The translations under genes were made by a program, and so were the position numbers. This document shows positions 34,885 to 43,789 of a stretch of 46,092 nucleotides of DNA, in pieces (the stretch's first letter is position 1; each line of letters begins with the position of its first letter). Below the pieces are notes generated by a model. It was not told where the DNA came from and ran no database searches. It was given only the letters and a program-made list of their open reading frames with translations. The stretch lies in assembly GCA_031261785.1 (NCBI GenBank), contig JAISIZ010000080.1:1-46092 (forward strand). The letters are read 5' to 3'. The DNA is from Mediterranea sp. (in: CFB group bacteria). GTDB lineage: Bacteria > Bacteroidota > Bacteroidia > Bacteroidales > Bacteroidaceae.

Positions 34885-36066
34885 ATGAAGAATAACTCCC
34901 AACGAGTAGCCGCGATCGATGTCTTTCGCGCGCTCACCATGACCTTGATGCTTTTCGTGAACGATATCCCCGGACTTCGCGACATCCCTCACTGGCTCCA
35001 CCATGCCGAGACGCACGAAGACATGATGGGGTTTTCCGACCTCATCTTCCCCGCGTTCCTGTTTTGCATGGGCATGTCGGTCTCCCTGGCCATCCAGAAT
35101 CGCTATCGGAAGGGCGACACCACCTTGCAAGTCATCGCGCACCTCTTCTGGCGTTCGCTGGCTCTCATCGCCATGGGACTGTTCACGCTGAACAACGAGG
35201 GCGTCGAGGGCGGCCTCTCCCACCAGTGGTTCTCCGTCCTGATGGTCGTTGGTTTCTTCCTTGTTTGGGCGGTCTATCCCAAGGCCGAAGGTGGAAAGCG
35301 GTACATGCACATCGCCATGAAGGCGGCAGGCGTTGGCCTGCTGGCCTTCCTGGTGATCTATAAAGACGTGCACGGCCAGCCGTTCCAGACGGGCTGGTGG
35401 GGCATCCTCGGACTGATAGGCTGGACGTATGCCGTCTGCGCCGCCATCTACCTCTTCACCCGCGAGAGCCTGTCGAAGAACGTGGTGGCTTGGTCGGCAT
35501 GCGTCTTGCTCTGCCTGCTGAACAACTCCTCGCTCATCCCCCGCGACTACGCCCTGCGTGTCGTCGAGCTGCCCTTCATCCCCGGCGGCTGGACGCACCA
35601 CGCGCTGGGCATGTCGGGCGTGGTGGCCTCCTTGTTGCTGCAAAAATACGCCACGCCCGCGCGGTGGCGTACGTTCGCCTACACGCTTTGCGCGCTGGGC
35701 GCCTTGATGCTTCTCGCCGGATTCGCCTCGCACACCACGTGGATCATCTCGAAGAACATGGCCACGCCCACCTGGCTCTTCTTCAGCCTCGCCCTCTTCT
35801 TCCCCCTGTTCGCGCTCTGCTATTGGCTCACCGATGTCCGGGGCAAAGCCAACTGGTTCGGCCTGATAAAGCCCGCGGGCACGGCGACGCTCACCTGCTA
35901 CATCATTCCCTACGCGTGGTATGCCGTGTGGCAACTGCTGGATTTCCACTATCCGCAGTTGCTCTGCGCCGGCATCCCGGGCTTGCTCCGTTCGCTCCTC
36001 TTCGCGTTGGTCATTGTCGCCATAGGAGGCGGACTGGCGAGGATAGGCATCAAATTGAAAGTATAA
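34885..36066 (+). CDS. HGSNAT-like membrane acetyltransferase (DUF5009/DUF1624)
   Basis: This 393-residue protein has about ten membrane helices. The N-terminal RVAAIDVFRALTMTLMLFVND, HHAETHEDMMGFSDLIFPAFLFCMGMSVSLA is typical of heparan-alpha-glucosaminide N-acetyltransferase relatives, where a conserved histidine in the first loop carries the acetyl group. It could acetylate glucosamine residues across the inner membrane. The link to GH27 and ROK suggests amino-sugar glycans, but the true substrate is unknown. Confidence 0.8.
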   Translation: MKNNSQRVAAIDVFRALTMTLMLFVNDIPGLRDIPHWLHHAETHEDMMGFSDLIFPAFLFCMGMSVSLAIQNRYRKGDTTLQVIAHLFWRSLALIAMGLFTLNNEGVEGGLSHQWFSVLMVVGFFLVWAVYPKAEGGKRYMHIAMKAAGVGLLAFLVIYKDVHGQPFQTGWWGILGLIGWTYAVCAAIYLFTRESLSKNVVAWSACVLLCLLNNSSLIPRDYALRVVELPFIPGGWTHHALGMSGVVASLLLQKYATPARWRTFAYTLCALGALMLLAGFASHTTWIISKNMATPTWLFFSLALFFPLFALCYWLTDVRGKANWFGLIKPAGTATLTCYIIPYAWYAVWQLLDFHYPQLLCAGIPGLLRSLLFALVIVAIGGGLARIGIKLKV

Positions 36067-36123
36067 GTGCCGAGTCCATAACGATTCGTCGTCCGAGAGA
36101 CTTGGGAATCCAAAGGAAACCCG

Positions 36124-36131
36124 TATATTTG
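36124..36131 (+). promoter_or_regulatory. -7 box for AAA-ATPase gene
   Basis: TATATTTG lies 54 bp before the ATG at 36185. An AT-rich repeat-like string fills 36145-36180. Confidence 0.5.
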
Positions 36132-36184
36132 CCGTGAATTCATATTTCAAATTCTCAATTCTCCATTTTTAATTCAAAAAAGAG

Positions 36185-37741
36185 ATGGCAACCACACTAC
36201 CAACCCGCATCTTTCCGATAGGAATACAGGACTTCGAGCAACTGCGTACCCGCAAATACCTGTACGTGGACAAGACCGACTTAGTGTACCAGATGGCCAA
36301 CACCAACCAGATCTATTTTCTCGGCCGACCCCGCCGATTTGGCAAAAGCTTGCTACTCTCCACGCTGAAAGCTTATTTCGAGGGCAAAAGGCACCTTTTC
36401 GAAGGACTGGCGATGGAGGGACTCGAGAAGGAATGGATCCAATATCCCGTGCTGCATCTATCCTTCGCACGAACACGATACACCTCCGTACGAAACATGG
36501 AGTTACTCCTAAACAAGGTACTCGTCCAATGGGAAAAGACGTATGGATGTGTCGACGCGAACGAAACTTTTGGAGGCCGATTCGAAAACATAATCCACCA
36601 AGCCTACGAACAGACGGGACAGCCGGTAGTCATCCTCATCGACGAATATGATTCCCCGCTATTGGACAGTTCGGGAGACAAGGCACTACGCGAAGACTTG
36701 CGCGACATCACCCGCGAGTTCTTCAGCCCCCTGAAGGACAACACCGAGATCCTCCGCTTCCTCTTCATCACCGGCATCACCAAGTTCAGCCAGATGAGCA
36801 TCTTCAGTGAGCTGAATAGCCTGCAGAACATCAGCTTATGGGAACAGTACAGCGGCATATGCGGCATCACCGAAAGGGAGCTGCTCGCCAACTTCAAACC
36901 CGATATCGAAGCGTTGGCCAGGCGCAACAAGGAGACGTTCGAGGAGGCATGCGCCCACTTGGAGCGGATGTACGACGGCTACCACTTCAGCGAGGAGAGT
37001 GAGGGCGTGTACAACCCCTTCTCGCTCATCAACGTACTGGCCAGCCAGCGATACGATAGCTTCTGGTACTCCACCGGTACCCCCACCTTCCTCATCGACT
37101 TGCTGCGCGAGCGGAACATGCCGCTGATGGACATGGAAGGCTGCAAGGCCATGCCCGACGCGTTCGACCAGTCGACCGACACGCTCACCGACCCCATCCC
37201 CGTGCTCTACCAGAGCGGATACCTCACCATCAAGGACTTCAAGAATGGCATCTACGCCCTGGGCTACCCCAACGAGGAGGTGCGCTACGGCTTCCTGCGC
37301 TCGCTGCTTCCCACCGTGTTGGGCTACAGCAAGATAGAGAGTGACATGAGCCTCATCGCCATGAAGGAAGCGCTCGACACGGGCGACATCGATGCCTGCC
37401 TCACCCGCCTGCGCGCGTTCGTCGCCTCCATCCCCTACGAGAAGAAGAGCGACAACGAGTCGCGCTTCGAGACCATTTTCTACATCATCTTCACGCTCAT
37501 GGGACAGCTCACGCGCACGCAAGTGAAAACAGCCTCAGGTCGTGTCGACGCGATCGTTACCAACACGCGCTACGTCTACCTCTTTGAGCTGAAAGTCGAC
37601 TCTACCCCCGAAGAGGCGCTGGCGCAGATCAACCAAAAAGGTTATGCCATCCCCTATGAGACCGACGGACGGACGGTAGTGAAAGTGGGCATCAACTACG
37701 ACCGGCAGACGAGGGGCATCACCGGGTGGACAATGGATTAG
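36185..37741 (+). CDS. AAA-ATPase-like / PD-(D/E)XK nuclease-like protein
   Basis: This 518-residue protein belongs to the AAA-ATPase_like plus PDDEXK_9 group, often multi-copy in Bacteroidetes. Residues about 8-240 hold the ATPase, with FPIGIQDFEQLR, YVDKTDLVYQ, the P-loop-like LGRPRRFGKSLLLSTL and Walker B VVILIDEYD. Residues about 420-505 hold the nuclease-like domain, with GRVDAIVTN and YLFELKVD as the D...E-x-K pattern. The function is unestablished; a role in genome defence or mobile-element biology has been suspected for the family. It stands alone with its own promoter. Confidence 0.9.
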   Translation: MATTLPTRIFPIGIQDFEQLRTRKYLYVDKTDLVYQMANTNQIYFLGRPRRFGKSLLLSTLKAYFEGKRHLFEGLAMEGLEKEWIQYPVLHLSFARTRYTSVRNMELLLNKVLVQWEKTYGCVDANETFGGRFENIIHQAYEQTGQPVVILIDEYDSPLLDSSGDKALREDLRDITREFFSPLKDNTEILRFLFITGITKFSQMSIFSELNSLQNISLWEQYSGICGITERELLANFKPDIEALARRNKETFEEACAHLERMYDGYHFSEESEGVYNPFSLINVLASQRYDSFWYSTGTPTFLIDLLRERNMPLMDMEGCKAMPDAFDQSTDTLTDPIPVLYQSGYLTIKDFKNGIYALGYPNEEVRYGFLRSLLPTVLGYSKIESDMSLIAMKEALDTGDIDACLTRLRAFVASIPYEKKSDNESRFETIFYIIFTLMGQLTRTQVKTASGRVDAIVTNTRYVYLFELKVDSTPEEALAQINQKGYAIPYETDGRTVVKVGINYDRQTRGITGWTMD

Positions 37742-37830
37742 CCCGGGGTTGCGCCACCTCCGGAAGAGCATTACCCCAAGCCGACCTATGTTACGGATGA
37801 CATTCATTTGCGGATACCGCGGAATTTACC

Positions 37831-37838
37831 TACTTTCG
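37831..37838 (+). promoter_or_regulatory. -7-like box for guaA
   Basis: TACTTTCG differs by one base from TAnnTTTG and lies 34 bp before the guaA ATG. Confidence 0.4.
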
Positions 37839-37872
37839 CGCACGTTACATTTAAAACACCCCTTATTTGGAT

Positions 37873-39396
37873 ATGCAGGAGAAGATAGTTATTCTGGATT
37901 TCGGTTCGCAGACCACGCAGCTCATCGGTCGGCGGGTGCGCGAGCTGGACACCTACTGTGAGATCATCCCTTACAACAAGTTCCCCAAGGACGACCCGAG
38001 CGTGAAAGGCGTCATCCTGTCGGGCAGCCCGTTCTCGGTGTACGACAAATCCGCGTTCAAGCTCGACCTCGACGAGCTGCGCGGCCGCGTCCCCATCCTC
38101 GGCATCTGCTACGGCGCGCAGCTCATGGCCTATACGTATGGCGGCAAGGTAGAGCCGGCCGGCACGCGCGAATACGGACGCGCGCACCTCAGCAAGCTCC
38201 ATGCGGCCGACCCGTTCTTCAACGGCGTACGCCCCGGCACACAGGTGTGGATGAGCCACGGCGACACCATCACCGCCCTGCCCCAGGGATTCGAGAAGAT
38301 CGCCTCGACCGACGAGGTGGACATCGCCGCCTACCGGGTGACGGGCGAATCGATATGGGGCGTACAGTTCCACCCCGAAGTGTTCCACACCGAAGACGGC
38401 ATGCGGATGCTGCGCAACTTCGTAGTCGACGCCTGCGGATGTAAGCAAGACTGGTCGGCCGCCTCGTTTATCGAGAGCACCGTGGCCGAGCTGAAAACCC
38501 GCCTGGGCGACGACAAGGTGGTGCTCGGCCTGAGTGGGGGCGTGGATTCGTCTGTCGCCGCCGTGCTGCTGAACAGGGCCATCGGGAAGAACCTGACCTG
38601 CATCTTCGTCGACCACGGCATGTTGCGCAAGAACGAGTTCCGCAACGTGACGCACGACTACGAATGTCTGGGGCTGAACGTCATCGGCGTGGATGCCTCG
38701 GCGAAATTCTTCGACGAGCTGGCCGGGGTGACCGACCCCGAGCGGAAACGCAAGATCATCGGCAAGGGATTCATCGACGTCTTCGACGAGGAGGCCCGCA
38801 AGCTGCGCGACGTGAAGTGGCTGGCTCAGGGCACCATCTACCCCGACTGCATCGAGTCGCTCTCCATCACGGGCACGGTGATCAAGAGCCACCACAACGT
38901 GGGTGGCCTGCCCGAGAAGATGAATCTCAAGCTATGCGAGCCGCTCCGCCTGCTGTTCAAGGACGAGGTGCGACGGGTAGGACGCGAGCTGGGCATGCCC
39001 GAGCATCTCATCACCCGCCATCCCTTTCCCGGACCGGGTCTGGCGGTACGTATCCTCGGCGACATCACCCCCGAGAAGGTACGTATCCTGCAAGATGCCG
39101 ACGACATCTTCATCCAAGGTCTCCGCGACACCGGGTTGTACGACCAGGTATGGCAAGCGGGTGTCATCCTGCTGCCCGTGCAGTCGGTTGGCGTGATGGG
39201 CGACGAGCGAACCTACGAGCGTGCGGTGGCCCTGCGCGCCGTGACTTCCACCGACGCCATGACGGCCGACTGGGCGCACCTGCCCTACGAGTTCCTCGGC
39301 CGAGTGTCCAACGACATTATAAACAAGGTAAAGGGAGTGAACCGCGTGACCTACGACATCAGCTCCAAGCCACCCGCCACCATTGAGTGGGAATAG
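37873..39396 (+). CDS. guaA: GMP synthase (glutamine-hydrolysing)
   Basis: This 507-residue enzyme turns XMP, ATP and glutamine into GMP. I start it at the ATG at 37873 ([20 protein letters not shown]), as in Bacteroidetes homologues; an in-frame TTG lies two codons earlier. The glutaminase domain has the nucleophile in ILGICYGAQ and the His/Glu pair in WGVQFHPEV. The ATP pyrophosphatase domain has the P-loop [14 protein letters not shown]. The C-terminal dimer domain ends [19 protein letters not shown]. It is a core gene and marks the right end of the ordinary chromosome before the Rhs locus. Confidence 0.97.
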   Translation: MQEKIVILDFGSQTTQLIGRRVRELDTYCEIIPYNKFPKDDPSVKGVILSGSPFSVYDKSAFKLDLDELRGRVPILGICYGAQLMAYTYGGKVEPAGTREYGRAHLSKLHAADPFFNGVRPGTQVWMSHGDTITALPQGFEKIASTDEVDIAAYRVTGESIWGVQFHPEVFHTEDGMRMLRNFVVDACGCKQDWSAASFIESTVAELKTRLGDDKVVLGLSGGVDSSVAAVLLNRAIGKNLTCIFVDHGMLRKNEFRNVTHDYECLGLNVIGVDASAKFFDELAGVTDPERKRKIIGKGFIDVFDEEARKLRDVKWLAQGTIYPDCIESLSITGTVIKSHHNVGGLPEKMNLKLCEPLRLLFKDEVRRVGRELGMPEHLITRHPFPGPGLAVRILGDITPEKVRILQDADDIFIQGLRDTGLYDQVWQAGVILLPVQSVGVMGDERTYERAVALRAVTSTDAMTADWAHLPYEFLGRVSNDIINKVKGVNRVTYDISSKPPATIEWE

Positions 39397-39416
39397 CGGC
39401 AAGCGCCCCCGAACAT

Positions 39417-39584
39417 GAGCGAATACGCCGTCCATACGCCCGAGCTAAGAGCTGAATGTTTTTTTTGCGCACAGATCCCACGAATCACGGCCGTCACTTG
39501 AAAAAAGACGGCCGTGATTTTAACAAAGACGGCCGTGAACGGAGCTGATGACGGCCGTGAACGGAGCGAGTGACGGCGGTGAAT
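39417..39584. repeat. 168-bp dispersed intergenic element, copy 2
   Basis: It matches 3542-3709 in order and length. It opens with GAGCGAATA, has CGCCCGAGCTAAG, a CACGGCCG inverted repeat, and three GACGGCCGTGAA-type repeats at 39528, 39550 and 39572, again exactly 22 bp apart (the third with one change). It lies 20 bp after the guaA stop. Confidence 0.85.
39483..39520 (+). terminator. hairpin inside repeat copy 2
   Basis: AATCACGGCCGTC (39483-39495) pairs over 13 bp with its complement at 39507-39519, followed by a short T-stretch. It is a probable guaA terminator carried by the repeat element. Confidence 0.55.
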
Positions 39585-39728
39585 AATCAGGCTGGGTATT
39601 TTCCGCGTCTACCTTGAATCGTTTATCCCTTCTTTCAAGGGCGGCACTGACTGTGGCAACACGGGCTTCATGCTCAGAGGTAGATTTGTGTTTCTGGCCA
39701 AACACAACAGATTCCCGGTGGTGCCCCC

Positions 39729-39921
39729 AGGTTTGCCAAGATCAAAATCCCCGTTGTCAGATATAATACAAATGATTCTTTTCCGATTCATATAAGAAAA
39801 AGTACTTTTCATGAGAATCAATGAAACATAGCTATGGCCTTTTGCCAGGTACCCGTCATAGTCTGGCCTATTTGGCAGATTTTCGTAGTTTTCTCTATAT
39901 TTAGCATAAGCCTCTTCCACA
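39729..39921 (-). pseudogene. mosaic relic of a toxin-tip / immunity pair
   Basis: Two fragments are fused here. Bases 39729-39835 nearly repeat 41057-41164 (the 3' end of the 170-aa immunity candidate and what follows it). Bases about 39840-39921 nearly repeat 41774-41853 (the middle of the Rhs tip with EEAYAKYRENYENLPNRPDYDGYL). The stretch equivalent to 41165-41773 is missing, so this is an internally deleted copy of the cassette. A 113-codon frame across it (39609-39950) is not a real gene. The 39601-39728 part shows nothing I recognise. Confidence 0.7.
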
Positions 39922-40746
39922 TTATGGGCTTGTATTTGGATAAATGACAATAGGCAAAACTTCTCTTATTTTAGGGGGACGAGAAGAAGAGGGCTGCCAT
40001 TTTAGTTCATTATTGAATATATCATATAAAGTATCTCTAATGATTTTAGGTAGTAAGGCCCCCTTCTTCTTCTGTATAATCTTTATATCAACCGCATTTC
40101 CTCGTTGATCAACATTAAGGGTTATTACGATACGAAGAGTGTCCTGAATATCATATTTATATATCGTTTTTTTTATATAGTTATAGATACTGTCTTTCCC
40201 ATTCGGGAAAATTAGTTCTCCTTCATGGAAATGCTTTTCAATAGGAACTTCTTCCGCGATTGAAGATTCTATCAGTTCCCATAACTCATCAACTATCGGA
40301 TACAGCCTATCGTTATCACTCACATAAAAATTGTCCACACAAAGAGCGGAGACGATAGTATCCGTAAACAAATACAGTTTACATCTCACGTCTATCTCGC
40401 CTTTATCAACATACTTTTTATTTGTTATGCCGGAAAGTATCTTCTTAAATTCACTAATACGTTTTAGGTCCTTAACTACTATTCCCTTTCTCTTGGGAAA
40501 ATTCGCCTCAAAGTCGCCGCAAGGAATCGATACGATCGTCATTATATCCCTATTCACATACTCGATGATGATACTGTCCACTTGGCGATCGGCACCCACA
40601 ACGCGTTGCGCTAATCGTTCCGAATCTAATCTCTTCAGCGCAATCGCTACTTCCTCGTTCATCACTGAAGGAGGTGGTATAATCTGTGCATATCCGCATA
40701 TCAAGATGGGCATGAACACGACAACTAAAAAGGCGCGTATCTTCAT
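39922..40746 (-). CDS. secreted protein with TonB-C-like domain
   Basis: This 274-residue protein has a signal peptide (about 1-21, LVVVFMPILICGYAQ). I recognise no family over residues 25-190. The C-terminal part (about 195-270: DTLRIVITLNVDQRGNAVDI, then LRDTLYDIFNN-type helix and WQPSSSRPPKIREVLPIVI) resembles the small alpha/beta domain of TonB C-termini. It overlaps the broken frame upstream as ATGA (40743-40746). It may be an immunity protein of the Rhs locus or an unrelated envelope protein. Confidence 0.6.
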   Translation of the reverse strand: MKIRAFLVVVFMPILICGYAQIIPPPSVMNEEVAIALKRLDSERLAQRVVGADRQVDSIIIEYVNRDIMTIVSIPCGDFEANFPKRKGIVVKDLKRISEFKKILSGITNKKYVDKGEIDVRCKLYLFTDTIVSALCVDNFYVSDNDRLYPIVDELWELIESSIAEEVPIEKHFHEGELIFPNGKDSIYNYIKKTIYKYDIQDTLRIVITLNVDQRGNAVDIKIIQKKKGALLPKIIRDTLYDIFNNELKWQPSSSRPPKIREVLPIVIYPNTSP

Positions 40747-41056
40747 CGCTTCACTTGTTTAAATGGTATTTGAATAGAACATTCTATCAGCTTTGCTCTA
40801 AACCGGATAGAGTCGGACGTACTGGCTATATAGGAATATTCTATGTCGGCACTGCTCCAATTGCGAAAATCGGGAGAAATATCGGTTGAGAGCGATGGGG
40901 ATGAGGAGGGCACCCCATCTTCCACTTTAACAAGCCGATCCCTTCATATCGCATCTGCGTGGAGGGCAAATCGTCTACAAAATAGCAGTAGGAAGACTCT
41001 GTGCCGTTTCTTGAGACTACGCCCCGTCGCGTCAAGCTTGTGACAGTTCTTGCAAT
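40743..41056 (-). pseudogene. frameshifted immunity-like fragment
   Basis: One frame carries ESSYCYFVDDLPSTQMRYEGIGLLK and stops making sense near 40925. From there the next frame continues VEDGVPSSSPSLSTD and ends FRAKLIECSIQIPFKQVKR at 40743. Adding one G after the AAG near 40926 would join them, so a one-base deletion is likely. The 5' end is lost at the junction with duplicated sequence at 41057. It was probably the gene before the secreted 274-aa protein. Confidence 0.5.
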
Positions 41057-41069
41057 AGGTTTGCCAAGA

Positions 41070-41582
41070 TCAAAATCCCCGTTGTCTGATATAATACAAA
41101 TAATTCTTCTCCGATTCATATAAGAAAAAGTATTTTTCATGAGAATCAATGAAAACATAGCTATAATAGTTACGCTCATTCATTAATAAACCTCTTAAGA
41201 ATTTGTATTTGCCATAATCATTGCGGATAATAGCATCCAATTCAAATTCATATTTTACTAATGTCGCACTGTCTACTGGGCATCTCAACCAAGTGGAAGT
41301 GGCTGCTGTACTATCTATTCGAGCATAACTCCATTCATACCCAAACTGAGGATAAGCATTTTCAATGCTTGCGTTATAGGCTTTATATACATAAATATCG
41401 AAGAAATCTTTTCCAAATCCCGCAAAATCCTTATGATGTATCATCTTGAGATGAATGTCAATATTGGGGAATAGAATATTAGCATCGCCATCCCCTAATG
41501 GATCGGAAAATTGTTCACTGTATATAAAGAAGCCTATAAAAGCTATTATCATTGCTATTAATGCGTACTTGATATATTTCAT
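41070..41582 (-). CDS. membrane-anchored immunity candidate
   Basis: This 170-residue protein has one N-terminal membrane helix (ALIAMIIAFIGFFIY) and a soluble outer domain rich in aromatic and charged residues (FAGFGKDFFDIYVYKAYN, YEWSYARIDSTAATSTWLRC). I recognise no family. It starts 7 bp after the Rhs tip gene on the same strand, the usual place for an immunity gene. Part of its 3' end is repeated in the relic at 39729-39835. Confidence 0.65.
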   Translation of the reverse strand: MKYIKYALIAMIIAFIGFFIYSEQFSDPLGDGDANILFPNIDIHLKMIHHKDFAGFGKDFFDIYVYKAYNASIENAYPQFGYEWSYARIDSTAATSTWLRCPVDSATLVKYEFELDAIIRNDYGKYKFLRGLLMNERNYYSYVFIDSHEKYFFLYESEKNYLYYIRQRGF

Positions 41583-41589
41583 CTTTAAT

Positions 41590-42201
41590 CTACTTTTTAA
41601 TTACGGCCGGAACTCTGGAATAATTGTAACTTCTTATTAGAAAATCTTTCCCGTCATTTGGTCCTCTTGGTCGACCTACCCATTTTGTATTTACTCCGTG
41701 CAACTCCGTTTTGCTTTGGTCTACATATAATGGTTCCCCAGATCTCCCTCTCCACCATTTATCGGCTTCCGCTTTTGTCAGGTACCCGTCATAGTCTGGT
41801 CTATTCGGAAGATTCTCGTAATTTTCTCTATATTTAGCATAAGCCTCTTCCGAAACGAAACCATCTTCGCCCAAATTCTTCGCCATCGCTTCTCCATGGC
41901 TCATGCCCTGTGTAAAGTCCTGTCCATCCATCACGATAGCGTCGCCTTGCAAACCTTGGTCGTCTGTCCCAAGAAGCTCCCCCTCCACGCTATATATGGG
42001 ACTGGCTTCTTTGCCTGTCGGATCCAGATACCTCACAGGATTCCCCATGCGATAGACGTACGGACTTATCGAGTAATACTTCTCCTCAGCAGGTCCATCG
42101 TAGAGAATCGCTATCTGTCCCATTTGCTTCAATAGGGTCAGTGATGCCTTATGAATAGACTGGCGGGATGGTACTTTATCTGTTTTAGGGAGCCAAAACA
42201 T
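41590..42201 (-). CDS. displaced Rhs C-terminal tip (toxin candidate)
   Basis: This is a 203-residue frame. Residues about 35-65 match the end of an Rhs core (EEKYYSISPYVYRMGNPVRYLDPTGK). The core itself is missing, and the sequence just before it (RFSTMD in another frame) shows a frameshift near 42098. The tip (about 70-203) has EEAYAKYRENYENLPNRPDYDGYLTKAEADKWW and ends VNTKWVGRPRGPNDGKDFLIR; I cannot name the toxin family. The N-terminal 30 residues look like unrelated joined sequence. It is an orphan tip, possibly a silent cassette. Confidence 0.65.
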   Translation of the reverse strand: MFWLPKTDKVPSRQSIHKASLTLLKQMGQIAILYDGPAEEKYYSISPYVYRMGNPVRYLDPTGKEASPIYSVEGELLGTDDQGLQGDAIVMDGQDFTQGMSHGEAMAKNLGEDGFVSEEAYAKYRENYENLPNRPDYDGYLTKAEADKWWRGRSGEPLYVDQSKTELHGVNTKWVGRPRGPNDGKDFLIRSYNYSRVPAVIKK

Positions 42202-42211
42202 AAACTTGCTA

Positions 42212-42709
42212 CTATTTTTTTAAAGGCTTTAACCATAAAGCACCACCAAATGAAATTCGCTTCCCATCCAGATCACTTCTGTCGTAGTAATAATTAGCAT
42301 ACGGCTGATGTTCATACCATACTGATAACGTTTCAGTGCATACTGTCCAAATTCGTTTCTCTTGGATCGTTTTTAAGTCATCTTCATCCTGAAATCTTGC
42401 CATTCCCTTTTCTTTATCCACAGGATAGAGCAACCTAATTTTAGACAATTCAACACGCTCTACGATATATGGCTTCGTTTTATCGGAGAATGGATGGCGA
42501 AATTGCACTATTGCGACATATGCGATTTTTAAAGAATCGACTATCTGTCCATCGTATATAGATGGAATAGCATTGTTGATATATTGATAATTTTCAAATG
42601 TTGGAATAATTATTGGTACATCAGACTTGTTCGCTTGCCCCCATAAACAATTATTTATTAGCAGTAAGGACAGAGCCATTACATATTTCATACTTTTTTT
42701 CATTTTCAA
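42212..42709 (-). CDS. secreted immunity-like protein
   Basis: This 165-residue protein has a signal peptide (about 1-25, ending CLWGQ). The mature part has no family I recognise; it contains IVDSLKIAYVAIVQFRHPFS and LDGKRISFGGALWLKPLKK. It overlaps the upstream membrane gene by 4 bp (ATGA, 42706-42709), so the three genes form a coupled unit within the Rhs locus. Confidence 0.6.
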   Translation of the reverse strand: MKMKKSMKYVMALSLLLINNCLWGQANKSDVPIIIPTFENYQYINNAIPSIYDGQIVDSLKIAYVAIVQFRHPFSDKTKPYIVERVELSKIRLLYPVDKEKGMARFQDEDDLKTIQEKRIWTVCTETLSVWYEHQPYANYYYDRSDLDGKRISFGGALWLKPLKK

Positions 42710-42966
42710 TGAAGATTAAATGTACAATAGACGATAAAGCTTAAAACGAGAATACTGCTCGCAAAATACAAATTGATCATAATCCTGTGGTTAAGTTTTG
42801 TGGCAACCGCAAGAATGGCAAGTGAAGCGATATAAAGCGGCATCAGGAAGAATACAACTATCATGGCCGAGGCATGAAGATGCTCACTCACATATGTAAT
42901 AATCGCTATCAATTCAACCATGTTGATAAGCGTCATCACTAATTTTATGGTTCCTGCTTTCATCAC
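42706..42966 (-). CDS. small membrane protein, second of coupled trio
   Basis: This 86-residue protein has three predicted membrane helices (MTLINMVELIAIITYV, SAMIVVFFLMPLYIASLAIL, NLYFASSILVLSFIVY). It overlaps both neighbours by 4 bp. It resembles the next gene in size and layout, so the pair may come from duplication. Small membrane proteins of this sort often serve as immunity to Rhs tips, which is inference. Confidence 0.6.
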   Translation of the reverse strand: MMKAGTIKLVMTLINMVELIAIITYVSEHLHASAMIVVFFLMPLYIASLAILAVATKLNHRIMINLYFASSILVLSFIVYCTFNLH

Positions 42967-43226
42967 TTCATAATCAGTATGAGAAATTCCACAATGAGTA
43001 TCAATATGCTAAATAGCGCACAAAAATCGGCAATGATCTCATCTTTTGTTTTTAGTCCAATAAAGGCAACGAGCGATTGTGCCAAGAGAGACAAGAAACA
43101 AGGGAACAGTGTCTCTTCCACGTATCCGCTGCGATGAAAGAACGGCATGAGCAGGCAAATTAAAAACGCATATAGACTGACCAATACGTTGATGCCAAAA
43201 ATCAAATCTTTATATCTATATACCAT
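42963..43226 (-). CDS. small membrane protein, first of coupled trio
   Basis: This 87-residue protein has three membrane helices (FGINVLVSLYAFLICLLM, FLSLLAQSLVAFIGL, FCALFSILILIVEFLILI). It has a 4-bp overlap with the following gene. It starts about 65 bp after an Rhs-core relic (43292-43378). No family is recognised. Confidence 0.6.
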   Translation of the reverse strand: MVYRYKDLIFGINVLVSLYAFLICLLMPFFHRSGYVEETLFPCFLSLLAQSLVAFIGLKTKDEIIADFCALFSILILIVEFLILIMK

Positions 43227-43291
43227 CTTCTTTGTTCAATAAGGGACAATATCAGTTTCATCTATGACTTGCTTATTGTAGCGTCCAACTA

Positions 43292-43378
43292 TTACGGCTC
43301 TTTGTTTCCATGCCATTTCAAGCTCAGGATATGGCCATGCCTGTCGTAGGAGTAGGCGATGCTGAATTTTCCATTCTT
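43292..43378 (-). pseudogene. Rhs core remnant
   Basis: Read in the right frame, these 28 codons give KNGKFSIAYSYDRHGHILSL followed by KWHGNKEP and a stop. YSYDRHGHI is a typical YD-repeat unit of Bacteroidetes Rhs proteins. The long frame 43236-43874 crosses this in a different phase and also reads through the REP-like element, so it is not a gene. Confidence 0.6.
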
Positions 43379-43501
43379 CCAATATTTCACTAAACTTTCG
43401 CAAGTATTCGAATTCAGAATTGACAAGCCGATGAATAGAAGGCCTGAAAAACTGAAAGATTAGTGATGAGCGATTAGTGATGAACGAACCGCTGGATGAG
43501 C

Positions 43502-43789
43502 GCCCTGAAAGGGCCAAAATGTGGCTGAAAGCCTTTGCCTGAAAGGCTCTTAACCCAGCCCAACGCAGAGCGAGGAACGAGCGGCACGTTGGGTTTCCAA
43601 AGCGCATATCACGTTGCGCCCTGACAGGGCAGCTTATCTCTCTGCCGCAAATCATGAGGGATAACCTGGGCTTACAGCCCGAAACGTCATACTCCCACGG
43701 GAACCCAACGCGTCGCTTCGCTCTGCGTTGGGCTGGGTTAAGAGCCTTACAGGCAAAGGCTTTCAGCCACATTTTGGCCCTTTCAGGGC
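43502..43789. repeat. REP-like element with 72-bp inverted arms, copy B
   Basis: The left arm (43502-43573) and right arm (43718-43789) are inverted complements over 72 bp with one mismatch. The arms begin GCCCTGAAAGGGCC and contain TTAACCCAGCCCAACGCAGAG. The 144-bp centre has further small hairpins, such as CGCCCTGACAGGGC. The left half follows the same block order as copy A at 7125-7275. The element sits inside the decaying Rhs locus. Confidence 0.85.

Noticed and set aside
34723-36150. 475-codon minus-strand frame opposite the acetyltransferase
   Set aside because: It is very rich in E, G, H and Q with no domain pattern, and is antisense to a clear multi-helix membrane protein.
40841-41179. 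112-codon minus-strand frame as an intact gene
   Set aside because: It starts in duplicated sequence read out of phase and ends after the likely frameshift; only its middle part fits a broken immunity-like gene.
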